Shown: positions 9,454 through 18,139 of the stretch, piece by piece
How the letters are laid out: each line of letters opens with the position of its first letter
Numbering within the stretch: position 1 is the first letter of the stretch
NCBI RefSeq assembly: GCF_024218775.1
Contig: NZ_CP100404.1
Coordinates: forward strand, 2,542,001-2,606,000
Length of the DNA stretch: 64,000 bases
Origin: Haloarcula marina
Lineage (GTDB): Archaea; Halobacteriota; Halobacteria; Halobacteriales; Haloarculaceae
Direction: 5' to 3'
Made by a program: the position numbers and the translations under genes
Notes under the pieces: generated by a model
The model's input: the letters and a program-made list of their open reading frames with translations, nothing else
The model's database searches: none
What the model was told of the DNA's origin: nothing

Positions 9454-10164
9454 TCACCGAGACGGTGGCTGACTCTCGTCGCCGACCAGTCCCGCGTCGA
9501 CGATACGGAACTGGGCCGTGTCACCGGCGGGTTTCGCGCGGTGTTTCTCCAACGTCGCCCGGCGGTTGCCGCCGCGGAACCGGTCGAGTCGGAGAATCGC
9601 CCCCGACCAGTGGTTGAGCGTGTGGCCGCCCAGCGCCGTCGACCGGTCACTGTCCGGGTCGGTGAACACCTGATTCGTAAAGAGCACCGCGAGGTCGTGT
9701 TTCCGGGCCAGCGAGAGCAAGTGGGTGACCTGCCGGGCCACGTCACGCAGGGCCTCGCCGCCGTCGTCGGCGTCGCGTTGCAGGCGGTAGAACCCGGTAG
9801 CGCTATCCAGCACGACGAGTTCGACCTCCTCGGCGAACTCCGCGGCGTCCTGGACGGCCTCGGTCTGCTCGTCGTAGTCGTACACTTCCGAGACGATGAG
9901 GCGGCCCGCGATGTCGTCGACGGTCTGGCCGGTCCCGTCGGTGCGACCACGAGCGATTTGCTCCATCCGGTCGGCCGAGAGGCCTTCGGTGTCGATGTAG
10001 AGCGCCGCGTCACCCCCCGCGGCGACCTCGACGGCCGCCGCCAGCGCGACGTTCGTCTTCCCGGCGGCCGGTGGCCCGTACACCTGTGTCACGGCCCCCC
10101 GTTCTAACCCACCGCCCAGCAACGAATCCAGCGCGTCGCATCCGGTCGAGACGTAGTCGCTCAC
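9454..10164 (-). CDS. radB: DNA repair and recombination protein RadB
   Basis: RadB is the archaeal RadA paralogue that assists homologous recombination. The 236-residue protein has the RecA core: VSTGCDALDSLLGGGLERG, Walker A GPPAAGKT and Walker B ELVVLDSA, and lacks the N-terminal DNA-binding domain of RadA as expected. I choose the GTG at 10164 because a TTTTTACC box lies about 25 bases before it on this strand (leaderless promoter) and the conserved sequence begins there. An in-frame ATG at 10203 would place the TATA box inside the gene. It is divergent from a RuvC-like gene. Confidence 0.93.
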   Translation of the reverse strand: MSDYVSTGCDALDSLLGGGLERGAVTQVYGPPAAGKTNVALAAAVEVAAGGDAALYIDTEGLSADRMEQIARGRTDGTGQTVDDIAGRLIVSEVYDYDEQTEAVQDAAEFAEEVELVVLDSATGFYRLQRDADDGGEALRDVARQVTHLLSLARKHDLAVLFTNQVFTDPDSDRSTALGGHTLNHWSGAILRLDRFRGGNRRATLEKHRAKPAGDTAQFRIVDAGLVGDESQPPSR

Positions 10165-10203
10165 GAGAGCGGATTCGTCGCGTTTCGGTAAAAACGCTCG
10201 CAC

Positions 10204-10335
10204 CTACGCCGCGCGGTCGAGGTGGCCAGAGAGTGCCGCGTCGACGGTGTCGTCCAATCGGCTTTCGGCATTCTCGCGCTCGCAGTCCACACGGCGGGGG
10301 CGGTAGTCCTGCTCGCCGGCGTCGTCGCCATCCAT
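10204..10335 (-). CDS. Possible small acidic protein upstream of radB
   Basis: A 43-codon frame runs from ATG 10335 to a stop just upstream of the radB promoter. The product is acidic and has haloarchaeal composition (DYRPRRVDCERENAESRLDD, then TVDAALSGHLDRAA), unlike chance frames in this GC-rich DNA. The open frame continues upstream without a good start, so the true start is uncertain. I recognise no family. It could be a genuine microprotein cotranscribed with radB. Confidence 0.4.
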   Translation of the reverse strand: MDGDDAGEQDYRPRRVDCERENAESRLDDTVDAALSGHLDRAA

Positions 10336-10414
10336 CGGCAGGTCGTCACCGACCGCGACACCGCGGGTGTCGAAAGCCAGCAGGCGTAAGTATTCACCCG
10401 ACGAATCCGGGTCT

Positions 10415-11191
10415 GTGATAGTCGTCGCCACCGAGGACTTCGAAGTGTACCACGGCGTGGTCACTGACCTCCGGGACCGCGGCGTCGCGTTCACGACCAT
10501 CGAACCCGGCGACGACTGGCCCGAGGGGACGGCAGTGGTGGTCACCGCCGTCGGCGAGGACGTGGACGCACCCGAAGGCGTCACCGCCGTGGACGCCGAC
10601 CCCGACCGGCCGCGACGGGCCGTCGAGGAGGCTATCGCCGCCATCCGTGGCCAGACCGGCCGCACTATCGTCGGCATCGACCCCGGCGAGCGACCCGGCA
10701 TCGCCGTCTTGCACGGTGAGATGGTCGTCGCCGCGTTTCAGGTCCCGGCCGCGGAGGCCGCCGACGTCGTCCACCGCGAGGTGGAAGACGCTGTCGACCC
10801 CGTCGTTCGCATCGGCGACGGCGCTCGCCTCGTCGGCTCCCGAATCGTCGACGACATCGAGGGCGTGCCGGTCGAGTTGGTCGACGAGACGGGGACGACG
10901 CCGTACCTCGGGAGCGGTGCGCGCGGGATGGGTGACGTACTGGCCGCGGTCAACATCGCGCATCTGGCGGGCGAGGAGATTTCGAGTCGCGACATCGAAC
11001 CGACGACGGGTGAACTCCAACGCATCAAAGACCGGTCGCGCGAGGCCAGCGAGACGAACCGCGCGATAGACGAGGCGCTGGCCCGCCGCGTCGCGGAGGG
11101 CGACCTCACCGTCGAAGAGGCGCTGGCCGAACACCGGGGCGACGCCGAAACCGGAGACGAACCGGACGGCCCCGACCCCACCGAGCGCTAA
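10415..11191 (+). CDS. RuvC/RNase H-fold-like conserved haloarchaeal protein
   Basis: The protein has 258 residues. The central part has the layout of a RuvC-type nuclease: first strand IVGIDPGERPGIAVL with an Asp at the expected catalytic position, later strands GARLVGSRI and VELVDE with a candidate Glu, and a helix GMGDVLAAVNIAHLAG with a candidate Asp. A Rossmann-like N-terminal 75 residues precede it and an acidic disordered tail follows. GTG at 10415 is chosen because a TATA-like AAGTATTC lies 25 bases upstream. It is divergent from radB. A role in DNA repair is inferred from fold and neighbour; no activity is known to me. Confidence 0.75.
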   Translation: MIVVATEDFEVYHGVVTDLRDRGVAFTTIEPGDDWPEGTAVVVTAVGEDVDAPEGVTAVDADPDRPRRAVEEAIAAIRGQTGRTIVGIDPGERPGIAVLHGEMVVAAFQVPAAEAADVVHREVEDAVDPVVRIGDGARLVGSRIVDDIEGVPVELVDETGTTPYLGSGARGMGDVLAAVNIAHLAGEEISSRDIEPTTGELQRIKDRSREASETNRAIDEALARRVAEGDLTVEEALAEHRGDAETGDEPDGPDPTER

Positions 11192-11192
11192 C

Positions 11193-12524
11193 TCACTCCT
11201 GAACCATCCGTTCGGCCCGCCGGAGTATCTCGCGGACCGGCAGGCCCGTCTCGTCTGCGACGGCCGCGGCGTCGTCGTACTCCGCGCTCACGTCGTACAC
11301 GTCGCCGTCGGTGTCGCTGGCGAGTTTCACCGTCACTTCGTACCGGTCGCCGTCGATGGCGAGCGCCACCGTTTCGAACTCGCGCTCGGCGACCCAGCGG
11401 TGGGTGACGCCGTGTTCGCGGACGCCGAGCGTGCCCGTCTCTTCGGCGAGTCGGCGGGCCACCCGTTCGGCGTCTTCCGACTTGCAGATGACCTTCACGA
11501 TGTGGCCGGGCCGGGCCTTCTTCATCGTCGTCGGGACGACGGACACGTCCCGCGCGCCGACGGCCGTCAGCGACCGCTGGAGGTCCCCGAGCAGTTCCGG
11601 CGAGGCGTCGTCGAGGTTCGTCTCCAAGACGACGATGTCCTCGCGCCGGAGTTGCCCCTCGCCCTCGCCGACCATCGCTCGCAGGACGTTCGGCCGGTCG
11701 GCGAAGGTCCATCCGCCAGCGCCGTACCCCGAATCCTCGACCCGGAGCGGCGGGAGGTGGTCGACGCCCTCGGCGTAGTGGGCGAGGACGGCCGCCCCCG
11801 TCGGCGTCAGCAGTTCGGCGTCGACTGGCCCACCCCGCAGGGACCAGTCGGCCCGTTCGGCGACTTCGACCACCGCGGGCGTCGGCACGGGGTAGGTCCC
11901 GTGACTCATCTCGACGGTCCCGCCGCCCGTGGCGAGAGGCGTCGTCACGACGCGGTCGACGCCGAGGTCGTCGAGGAGAAGCGCCGCACCGACGATGTCG
12001 GCGATGGCGTCGTCGGCCCCCACCTCGTGGAAGTGCGTGTCCTCGAGGTCAGTCCCGTGGACCGCCGCCTCCGCCTCGCCGAGAAGTTCGAAGATAGCGA
12101 GGGCGTCGACCTCGACCGCATCGGGGAGGTCCATATCCTCGACGAGTTCGACGACCTCGGCGTAAGTCCGCTGAGGACCGTGGCCTTCGGCGTGTGTGTG
12201 GCCGTCGTGGTCGTGGCTGTGGTCGTGGTCGTGTGTGTGGCCGTCGTGGTCGTGGTCGTGGCTCTCGTCGCCGTGACTGTGCTCGTGGTCGGTCTCGTGA
12301 TGCGCGTGGTCGTCATCGTGCGCCCCGTCGTCCGCGTCTCGAAGAAGGACCTCGACGCGGGTCGCGCTGACCCCGTTGCGGTCGACCGTCGAGACGGCGT
12401 ACGCCACGTCGAGAGCCTCCTCGACGGGGTCGAGAACGGACCGGTCGGCGCCAGCGGCGAGGAGCGCTCCGAGTAGCATGTCCCCGGCGGCACCCATCCG
12501 ACCGTCGAAGGCGAGTGTTCGCAT
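11193..12524 (-). CDS. larC: Nickel-pincer cofactor biosynthesis protein LarC
   Basis: LarC inserts nickel into the pyridinium-dithiodicarboxylate nucleotide cofactor, using CTP. The 443-residue protein matches the family from end to end: AFDGRMGAAGDMLLGALL at the start, HFHEVGADDAIADIVGAALL, TPTGAAVLAHYAEG, and ETNLDDASPELLG plus GVREHGVTHRW in the C-terminal half. A histidine/aspartate-rich segment (about residues 68-114) is typical of nickel-handling proteins and is encoded by repetitive DNA. Unlike many bacterial larC genes, it is one uninterrupted frame. No larA, larB or larE is adjacent. Confidence 0.92.
   Translation of the reverse strand: MRTLAFDGRMGAAGDMLLGALLAAGADRSVLDPVEEALDVAYAVSTVDRNGVSATRVEVLLRDADDGAHDDDHAHHETDHEHSHGDESHDHDHDGHTHDHDHSHDHDGHTHAEGHGPQRTYAEVVELVEDMDLPDAVEVDALAIFELLGEAEAAVHGTDLEDTHFHEVGADDAIADIVGAALLLDDLGVDRVVTTPLATGGGTVEMSHGTYPVPTPAVVEVAERADWSLRGGPVDAELLTPTGAAVLAHYAEGVDHLPPLRVEDSGYGAGGWTFADRPNVLRAMVGEGEGQLRREDIVVLETNLDDASPELLGDLQRSLTAVGARDVSVVPTTMKKARPGHIVKVICKSEDAERVARRLAEETGTLGVREHGVTHRWVAEREFETVALAIDGDRYEVTVKLASDTDGDVYDVSAEYDDAAAVADETGLPVREILRRAERMVQE
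12180..12320. repeat. Repetitive His-Asp coding segment in larC
   Basis: The plus strand repeats GTGTGGCCGTCGTGGTCGTG twice about 47 bases apart, embedded in many GTCGTGG units. It encodes the HDHDHDGHTH-type metal-binding stretch of LarC on the minus strand. It is a coding low-complexity repeat that could vary in length between strains, and is not a CRISPR array. Confidence 0.85.
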
Positions 12525-12569
12525 GGTCGGACGGTCGCACCCGCCGGATAAAAGCCTACTACAACGACC

Positions 12570-12986
12570 TCACGCCCGGCGAACGATGTGCACGTCGTAG
12601 TCGTTGCCGTCTGCGGAGTCGGCGATGGGGACGACCACGTCTTCCGTGTCGGCGCTCCCGAGGAAGACGACGGTCGCCCCCACGTCCTTCGCGACCTGTC
12701 GAATCGTCTCCGAGAGTTCGTTCGCGGAGTAGGCGCTCACGTCGTTGTAGTGCAGTTCCGCGTCGTCGGTGGCCTCCTCTATCTTCCGACGGAGGTCGCT
12801 GGCGGCCGTTTCCGCGGCGAAGTCCTCGTGCGGGTCGACCCGGCGGCGCCGCTGTGCGTAGTCCGACCCGGTCGGGATGAGACTGACGGCGACGACATCA
12901 GTGTCCAGTGCCTCGGCGTAGGTGACCGCGCGGTTGAGGGCGGTCTCTGCGAGCGGCGAACCGTCGAACGGAACGAGAAACACCAT
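12570..12986 (-). CDS. Universal stress protein (UspA family)
   Basis: This 138-residue single-domain Usp begins MVFLVPFDGSPLAETALNRA. The C-terminal part (DVGATVVFLGSADTEDVVVP) lacks the full G-x2-G-x9-G nucleotide signature, so it may belong to the non-ATP-binding group. A TATA-like GATAAGG about 26 bases upstream on this strand indicates a leaderless message. It is monocistronic and divergent from the Cdc48 gene. Function beyond stress adaptation cannot be read from the sequence. Confidence 0.88.
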   Translation of the reverse strand: MVFLVPFDGSPLAETALNRAVTYAEALDTDVVAVSLIPTGSDYAQRRRRVDPHEDFAAETAASDLRRKIEEATDDAELHYNDVSAYSANELSETIRQVAKDVGATVVFLGSADTEDVVVPIADSADGNDYDVHIVRRA

Positions 12987-13218
12987 ACTGGCGCTATCGT
13001 GTGCATCCTTATCAAACTCGGCGGTGGCGGCAGAGGAGGACGGGGACTACGAACGCCCCACAGCGACGCCACTGTGGCGTGAGGAGAGGCGCGCCGTACA
13101 GCGCTGGCTGTAGTGTGGTAGCAGTTCACATAAAAACCCGTCGCTGCCGCCTTCCGACCGCCGGTAGCATAAAGCATATCTCTCGGGCTACCCCAGTTCT
13201 CTGTAGCGCGACTCTACT

Positions 13219-15444
13219 ATGAACGAAGTGCAACTGGAAGTGGCGAAGGCGTACCCGAACGACTCGGGGCGCGGCATCGCCCGTCTGGACCCCGACACGT
13301 TGCTCCATCTCAAGCTCTCGCCCGGCGACATCATCGAGATAGAGGGGAGCGATACGACGGCGGCGAAAGTCTGGCGTGCCGACCGACAAGACTGGAACAC
13401 CGACACCGTCCGCATCGACGGCTTCACGCGTCAGAATGCCGACGTGGGCATCGGCGAACGCGTGACGATTCGGAAAGCCGAAGCGGAGAAGGCCGACAAA
13501 CTGGTGCTCGCCCCGCCCGAGGAGGCGTCGGTGCAGTTCGGCTCCGACGCCGCGGGCATGGTCAAGCGGCAGATTCTGAAGCGGCCCGTCGTCGAGCGCG
13601 ACATCGTCCCCGTGATGTCCTCGACGAACCACCCCTTCATGCGCTCGCCCGGGCAGGCGATTCCGCTCATCGCCGTCGAAACCGAGCCAGAGGGCGTCTG
13701 CCTCATCACCGAAGACACCGAAGTCGAACTGCGAGAGGAGCCGATTTCGGGCTTCGAGAAGACCGGCGGCGGCATCACGTACGAGGACATCGGCGGCCTG
13801 CAAAACGAGATTCAGCGGGTCCGCGAGATGGTCGAACTGCCGATGAAGCACCCCCAGATATTCAAGAAACTCGGCATCGAGCCGCCGCAGGGGGTCCTGC
13901 TGCACGGTCCGCCGGGGACGGGAAAGACCCTGCTCGCGAAGGCCGTCGCCAACGAGACCTCCGCCAGTTTCTTCTCTATCGCCGGGCCGGAGATTATCTC
14001 GAAGTACTACGGCGAGTCCGAGCAGCAGTTACGGGAGATATTCGAGGACGCCAGCGAGGAGTCCCCCGCCATCATCTTCATCGACGAACTCGACTCCATC
14101 GCGCCCAAGCGCGAAGACGTGACCGGCGAAGTCGAGCGCCGCGTCGTCGCCCAGTTGCTCACGATGATGGACGGCCTCGAATCTCGCGGACAGGTCATCG
14201 TCATCGCCGCCACCAACCGCGTCGATTCGGTCGACCCCGCGCTCCGTCGCCCGGGTCGGTTCGACCGCGAAATCGAAATCGGCGTCCCCGACGAGGTGGG
14301 CCGCGAGGAGATTCTCCAGATTCACACCCGCGGGATGCCCCTCTCGGACGACGTCAACCTCGCGAAGATGGCGACCGAGACGCACGGGTTCGTCGGCGCG
14401 GACATCGAGAGCCTGACCAAAGAGGCCGCGATGAAGGCTCTGCGGCGCTACCTCCCCGAAATCGACTTGGACGAGGAGGACATCCCGCCGAGCCTCATCG
14501 ACCGCATGATAATCAAGCGCGAGGACTTCAAGGGAGCGCTCAACGAGGTCAGCCCCAGCGCGATGCGGGAGGTCCTCGTCGAGTTGCCCAAGATGTCCTG
14601 GGACAGCGTCGGCGGCCTCAACGACGCCAAACAGCAGGTCCAAGAGGCCGTCGAGTGGCCGATGAATAGTCCCGAGAAGTTCGACCGGATGGGCGTCACG
14701 CCGCCCTCGGGCGTCCTGCTGTACGGCCCGCCCGGCACCGGGAAGACGCTGATGGCGAAGGCCGTCGCCAACGAGACGGACGCCAACTTCATCAGCGTCC
14801 GCGGCCCGCAACTGCTTAGCAAGTGGGTCGGCGAGTCGGAGAAGGCCATCCGCCAGACCTTCCGGAAAGCCCGACAGGTGGCCCCGACGGTCATCTTCTT
14901 CGACGAACTCGACTCGCTCGCGCCGGGACGGGGCGGCGACATGGGGTCGAACGTGTCCGAACGCGTCGTCAACCAACTCCTGACCGAACTCGATGGACTG
15001 GAGGAGATGGAGGACGTGATGGTCATCGGCGCGACCAACCGCCCGGACATGATAGACCCCGCGCTCATCCGTTCGGGCCGGTTCGACCGCCTCGTCATGA
15101 TCGGCGAACCGGACGTCGAGGGCCGCGAGCAGATTCTGAAGATTCACACCGACGACACGCCGCTTGCGCCGGACGTGAGCCTGCGTGAACTGGCCGAACG
15201 GTCCAGCGGATTCGTCGGCTCCGACCTCGAATCTATCGCCCGCGAGGCCGCAATCGAGGCGCTCCGCGAGGCCGACGACGCCGAGGAAGTCGAGATGCGA
15301 CACTTCCGAAAGGCGATGGACAACGTCCGCCCGACGATTACGGACGATATCCGCGAGTACTACGAGCAGATGCAAGAAGAGTTCAAGGGCGGGTCCAGCC
15401 CGCAGCGACAGGCCGGAAGCAGCGGTCGCATCGGCTTCCAGTAA
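13219..15444 (+). CDS. Cdc48/VAT-type AAA ATPase
   Basis: This 741-residue double-ring ATPase unfolds proteins for degradation, including delivery to the proteasome. Order: Cdc48 N-terminal double-psi barrel and second N subdomain (1-190), D1 AAA domain with Walker A GPPGTGKT at about 230 and Walker [14 protein letters not shown]2 AAA domain with Walker A at about 503 and [12 protein letters not shown]. Both arginine-finger helices (RRPGRFDRE and IRSGRFDR) are present. The C-terminus is short and ends GRIGFQ rather than HbYX. The gene is monocistronic with an A/T-rich CATAAAGCATATC promoter region about 50 bases upstream. Confidence 0.96.
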   Translation: MNEVQLEVAKAYPNDSGRGIARLDPDTLLHLKLSPGDIIEIEGSDTTAAKVWRADRQDWNTDTVRIDGFTRQNADVGIGERVTIRKAEAEKADKLVLAPPEEASVQFGSDAAGMVKRQILKRPVVERDIVPVMSSTNHPFMRSPGQAIPLIAVETEPEGVCLITEDTEVELREEPISGFEKTGGGITYEDIGGLQNEIQRVREMVELPMKHPQIFKKLGIEPPQGVLLHGPPGTGKTLLAKAVANETSASFFSIAGPEIISKYYGESEQQLREIFEDASEESPAIIFIDELDSIAPKREDVTGEVERRVVAQLLTMMDGLESRGQVIVIAATNRVDSVDPALRRPGRFDREIEIGVPDEVGREEILQIHTRGMPLSDDVNLAKMATETHGFVGADIESLTKEAAMKALRRYLPEIDLDEEDIPPSLIDRMIIKREDFKGALNEVSPSAMREVLVELPKMSWDSVGGLNDAKQQVQEAVEWPMNSPEKFDRMGVTPPSGVLLYGPPGTGKTLMAKAVANETDANFISVRGPQLLSKWVGESEKAIRQTFRKARQVAPTVIFFDELDSLAPGRGGDMGSNVSERVVNQLLTELDGLEEMEDVMVIGATNRPDMIDPALIRSGRFDRLVMIGEPDVEGREQILKIHTDDTPLAPDVSLRELAERSSGFVGSDLESIAREAAIEALREADDAEEVEMRHFRKAMDNVRPTITDDIREYYEQMQEEFKGGSSPQRQAGSSGRIGFQ

Positions 15445-15472
15445 GGACCGAAACTCGGGGACTGCGGGCGGC

Positions 15473-15661
15473 TTATTCGGCGACGTTCGTCTCGATGGCC
15501 TCCGCTTCCTCTTCGCGAACCGGAATCCCGCGTGACCGCGCCGCAGCAGCGATTTTTCCCGTCGAAACGCCGCCGTGCCGCGCGGCCTGTTCCAACGTGA
15601 GTGTCCGACTACGATAGAGCGTCAGTGCTGTGGTGAGGGACCTGTATGACATGGCTCCCAT
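15473..15661 (-). CDS. Small helix-turn-helix-like protein (DUF7317-type)
   Basis: The 62-residue protein reads MSYRSLTTALTLYRSRTLTL after three leading residues, then EQAARHGGVSTGKIAAAARSRG, a two-helix pattern like a small DNA-binding domain. A similar family in haloarchaea is known as DUF7317, from memory. TTTAATATC on this strand about 26 bases before 15661 supports a leaderless start there; an ATG at 15652 is the alternative. It is convergent with the Cdc48 gene, and no function is known. Confidence 0.75.
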   Translation of the reverse strand: MGAMSYRSLTTALTLYRSRTLTLEQAARHGGVSTGKIAAAARSRGIPVREEEAEAIETNVAE

Positions 15662-15889
15662 CAGCCACTCGTTCGCACTAGATATTAAAGATTCGCAGGC
15701 CCTATGACAACGATGCACTCAGTAGATGCCCTATAACAAGACGTTTGAGCACATTTCCATAGTATTTGTGGTCGAATGTATTCGTTCCAGAGTTCCCGAA
15801 AATACAGTGTGTTACCACGGCGCTACCGCTGGTGTCGTCGCGGGCCGGACGCGAGCGAAAAATCGGTTCGAAGTCGGTGAGCGGGCGCG

Positions 15890-17032
15890 CTACAGTTCGC
15901 CGAGTTTTCGGAGCAACTGACCGCGGTACTCCTCGTCGGCCTGCACGCCTTTCAGTTCGAGAACGTTCCGCTCGAGTTTGTCGAGGGCGACGTTGAACGC
16001 CATCTCCGCGCCGTAGCCCTCGCCGGACCCGGCGGCCTGCCCCTTGTTGGTCCGGAGGCGAATCTGACACTGGATGAGCGGCGTCCCGCGGAGTTTCTCC
16101 TTGTGTTCGTGGAACCGAACGTGGGCGTGTTGGACCTGCATCGCCTGGTACTTGTCCACCACTTGGCTGATGTCCGCGCGGATGTCGTCGCGGGAGATGG
16201 TGTCGAGTAGGTTGATGTTGGTTATCTGCACGTCCATGTGGTCCTCCTCGGTGTAGGTCAGCGCCCGGAGTACGTCCGTCTTCGTGACGATGCCGATGAC
16301 GTGGCTGTCGTCGTCCCCGTCGGTGACGACCAGCCCCGCGAAGTCGTTTTCGAGCATCCGCTCGACGGCGTCGCGCACCGAATCTCCGAGTTTCGCGGTT
16401 TCGACGGGACTGTTCATCACGTCGTACACCGGCATGTCGAGGACGCGCTCTATCTCACCGGCCCTGTCGCCGCGGGTGGCTTTGTTCATGTCCCGGACGA
16501 CCACGTCGACGACGTCGTGACGGGTGACCATCCCCGTCAGGCCCTCGGTGTCGTCGAGCACCGGAAGTCGGGAGATACCGTGCTTACGGAGGAGGTTGAC
16601 GACCTGCCCGACGTTCGTGTCCTCCCGAATCGTGATGACGTCCTCCGTGTAAATCTGGTCGATAGTCAGAGCGTCCAGATTTTCGAGGACGGCTTCGAGG
16701 ATGGCGTCCTCGGTGACGATGCCCCAGAGGGCGTCACCCTGGAACACCGGGGCGATTTTGACGCCGCCCTCGACCAGCACGCGGGCGACGTCCCGCACGT
16801 TGTCGGTCCGCTCGACCTTCGGGGCCGAGCGCGTCATCGCCCCCGCCTTCGCGTCGTCCTCGACGTGGGACTGGACCAACTGCTTCTGCGTGATGACGCC
16901 AGCGTACTCACCGTCCTCGGTGACGATGATGCCCTTCGGGTTCTCGCGCTCGAAGATAGAGCGCACCTTCCCGAGGCGCTTGTTGGCGTCGACCTCGACA
17001 AACTCTTTGGTGGCGATGTCAGCAATGTCCAT
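15890..17032 (-). CDS. Four-CBS-domain protein with ribosome hibernation (HPF)-like C-terminal domain
   Basis: The protein has 380 residues. Residues 1-120 and 125-270 form two tandem CBS pairs (for example GIIVTEDGEYAGVITQKQLV and SRLPVLDDTEGLTGMVTRHD), modules that bind adenine nucleotides. Residues 278-380 resemble the S30EA/HPF fold: VQITNINLLD start, a middle HVRFHEHK strand and the helix AFNVALDKLERNVLELKG. Bacterial HPF blocks the decoding site of idle ribosomes. The architecture suggests an energy-sensing ribosome or RNA-binding factor; that role is inferred. The gene is monocistronic and leads away from the lycopene-cyclase-domain gene. Confidence 0.85.
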   Translation of the reverse strand: MDIADIATKEFVEVDANKRLGKVRSIFERENPKGIIVTEDGEYAGVITQKQLVQSHVEDDAKAGAMTRSAPKVERTDNVRDVARVLVEGGVKIAPVFQGDALWGIVTEDAILEAVLENLDALTIDQIYTEDVITIREDTNVGQVVNLLRKHGISRLPVLDDTEGLTGMVTRHDVVDVVVRDMNKATRGDRAGEIERVLDMPVYDVMNSPVETAKLGDSVRDAVERMLENDFAGLVVTDGDDDSHVIGIVTKTDVLRALTYTEEDHMDVQITNINLLDTISRDDIRADISQVVDKYQAMQVQHAHVRFHEHKEKLRGTPLIQCQIRLRTNKGQAAGSGEGYGAEMAFNVALDKLERNVLELKGVQADEEYRGQLLRKLGEL

Positions 17033-17139
17033 CGTGCTTCACGTCCGCAGATACTACGTGAAGGGTTATCAAGGTTGGTTTAGTTCCCGTGTTCCGGGAG
17101 TGGGGACAACGTTTAGAACACCCGGGCCGTCTGTCGGAT

Positions 17140-17460
17140 ATGTTCCCGGACATTACCGTGTTCGGTCCCTACACGTACCTCGTGACCGAGGTCGTTTGGG
17201 GAGCCATCGCGCTGGTGCTCCTCGTGCGGGCCGACGCCCTCCGCCTCGCGGGGCGGACCATCGTCGTCCTCTATCCCATCGCGTACGTCTGGGACTGGTA
17301 CACCCTCGAAGTCGGCGTGTTCGACATCGTCCTTCGGACGGGCGTCGACCTGCTGGGTATCCCTATCGAAGAACACATCTTCATGGTCGTCGTCCCCGCA
17401 CTCGTCCTCGGCATCCACGAGAACCTCCGACTGCGTGACCAGCCGCAGGGGGATTTTTGA
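17140..17460 (+). CDS. Single lycopene-cyclase-domain membrane protein
   Basis: The protein has 106 residues with three transmembrane helices. The motif GIPIEEHIFMVVVPALVLG matches the PxEE catalytic-type signature of heterodimeric/CrtYcd lycopene cyclases, which normally contain two such domains. Here only one domain is present. I choose ATG 17140 because a GTTTAGAAC box lies about 26 bases upstream; an in-frame ATG at 17089 would add 17 poorly hydrophobic residues. It may be a half-sized cyclase acting as a homodimer, or a carotenoid-modifying relative. No other carotenoid gene is adjacent. Confidence 0.75.
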   Translation: MFPDITVFGPYTYLVTEVVWGAIALVLLVRADALRLAGRTIVVLYPIAYVWDWYTLEVGVFDIVLRTGVDLLGIPIEEHIFMVVVPALVLGIHENLRLRDQPQGDF

Positions 17461-17636
17461 TGGACTTTCTAACATATAGAGTGGTAAAGGATCGGTGGGT
17501 TTGGTCAAACACTGGAAAATAGATTCCCCGAATCACGCCGCCTGCTTGCGGTTATTAGGAATATATATCGTTCCGAGATGTGCATACACTACCCACAGAA
17601 CGCATATGTAGCTCCGCCAGTATGATTTCGATAGCT

Positions 17637-18128
17637 ATGACCGAAGACGCTCCGACCCCCCATATCGAACTGTACGTTCGCTCGCTGCTCCCCGACGGCG
17701 CTCACGACCGGCAGGAGGCCGTCCTCGACCGACTCGAACGCCTCGACCGCGAGGACGAAATCGCCGGCTACAACGTCATCGTCTGGGGCAAGCAAATCGC
17801 CCCCGAATCGGCCGCCGCCAACACCGAGGAAGGGAAGTACATCCTCAACCGCGTCGCCGAGTTCCGCCAGTGGGCGCTCTCGAACAACGTTTCGCTGGAG
17901 TCGTTCTACCAGACGACGGACGTGGATTCGGAGGCCACCGACGACGCCTACCGCGCCATGGTCCTGCCGGTGATGGGACTGGCGGAGTACCACGAGAGCG
18001 AACTCGCCCACGTCGCGCCATGTACCGACGGCGACGTGGTCCACAGCATCGTCGACCGACTCGACCGCATCGAAGCGGGCGAACCCCCGGCTATCGAGCA
18101 GACGGCCGCCGACGTCAGCATCGTCTAA
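17637..18128 (+). CDS. Haloarchaeal HTH_63-like protein
   Basis: The protein has 163 residues. The opening HIELYVRSLLPDGAHDRQEA and the following YNVIVWGKQIAP match a haloarchaeal-only family annotated as helix-turn-helix (HTH_63) in my memory. The middle has a helical segment ending in a region with YHESELAHVAPC. A strong GGAATATATATCG box lies at 17561-17573, roughly 65-75 bases before the ATG, so a short leader is likely. It faces a winged-helix gene on the opposite strand. Regulatory function is presumed, with no target visible. Confidence 0.75.
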   Translation: MTEDAPTPHIELYVRSLLPDGAHDRQEAVLDRLERLDREDEIAGYNVIVWGKQIAPESAAANTEEGKYILNRVAEFRQWALSNNVSLESFYQTTDVDSEATDDAYRAMVLPVMGLAEYHESELAHVAPCTDGDVVHSIVDRLDRIEAGEPPAIEQTAADVSIV

Positions 18129-18139
18129 ACCGACCGCAC

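Noticed and set aside
12180-12320. Possible CRISPR-like repeat
   Set aside because: It is an in-frame His/Asp codon repeat within larC with no regular spacers.
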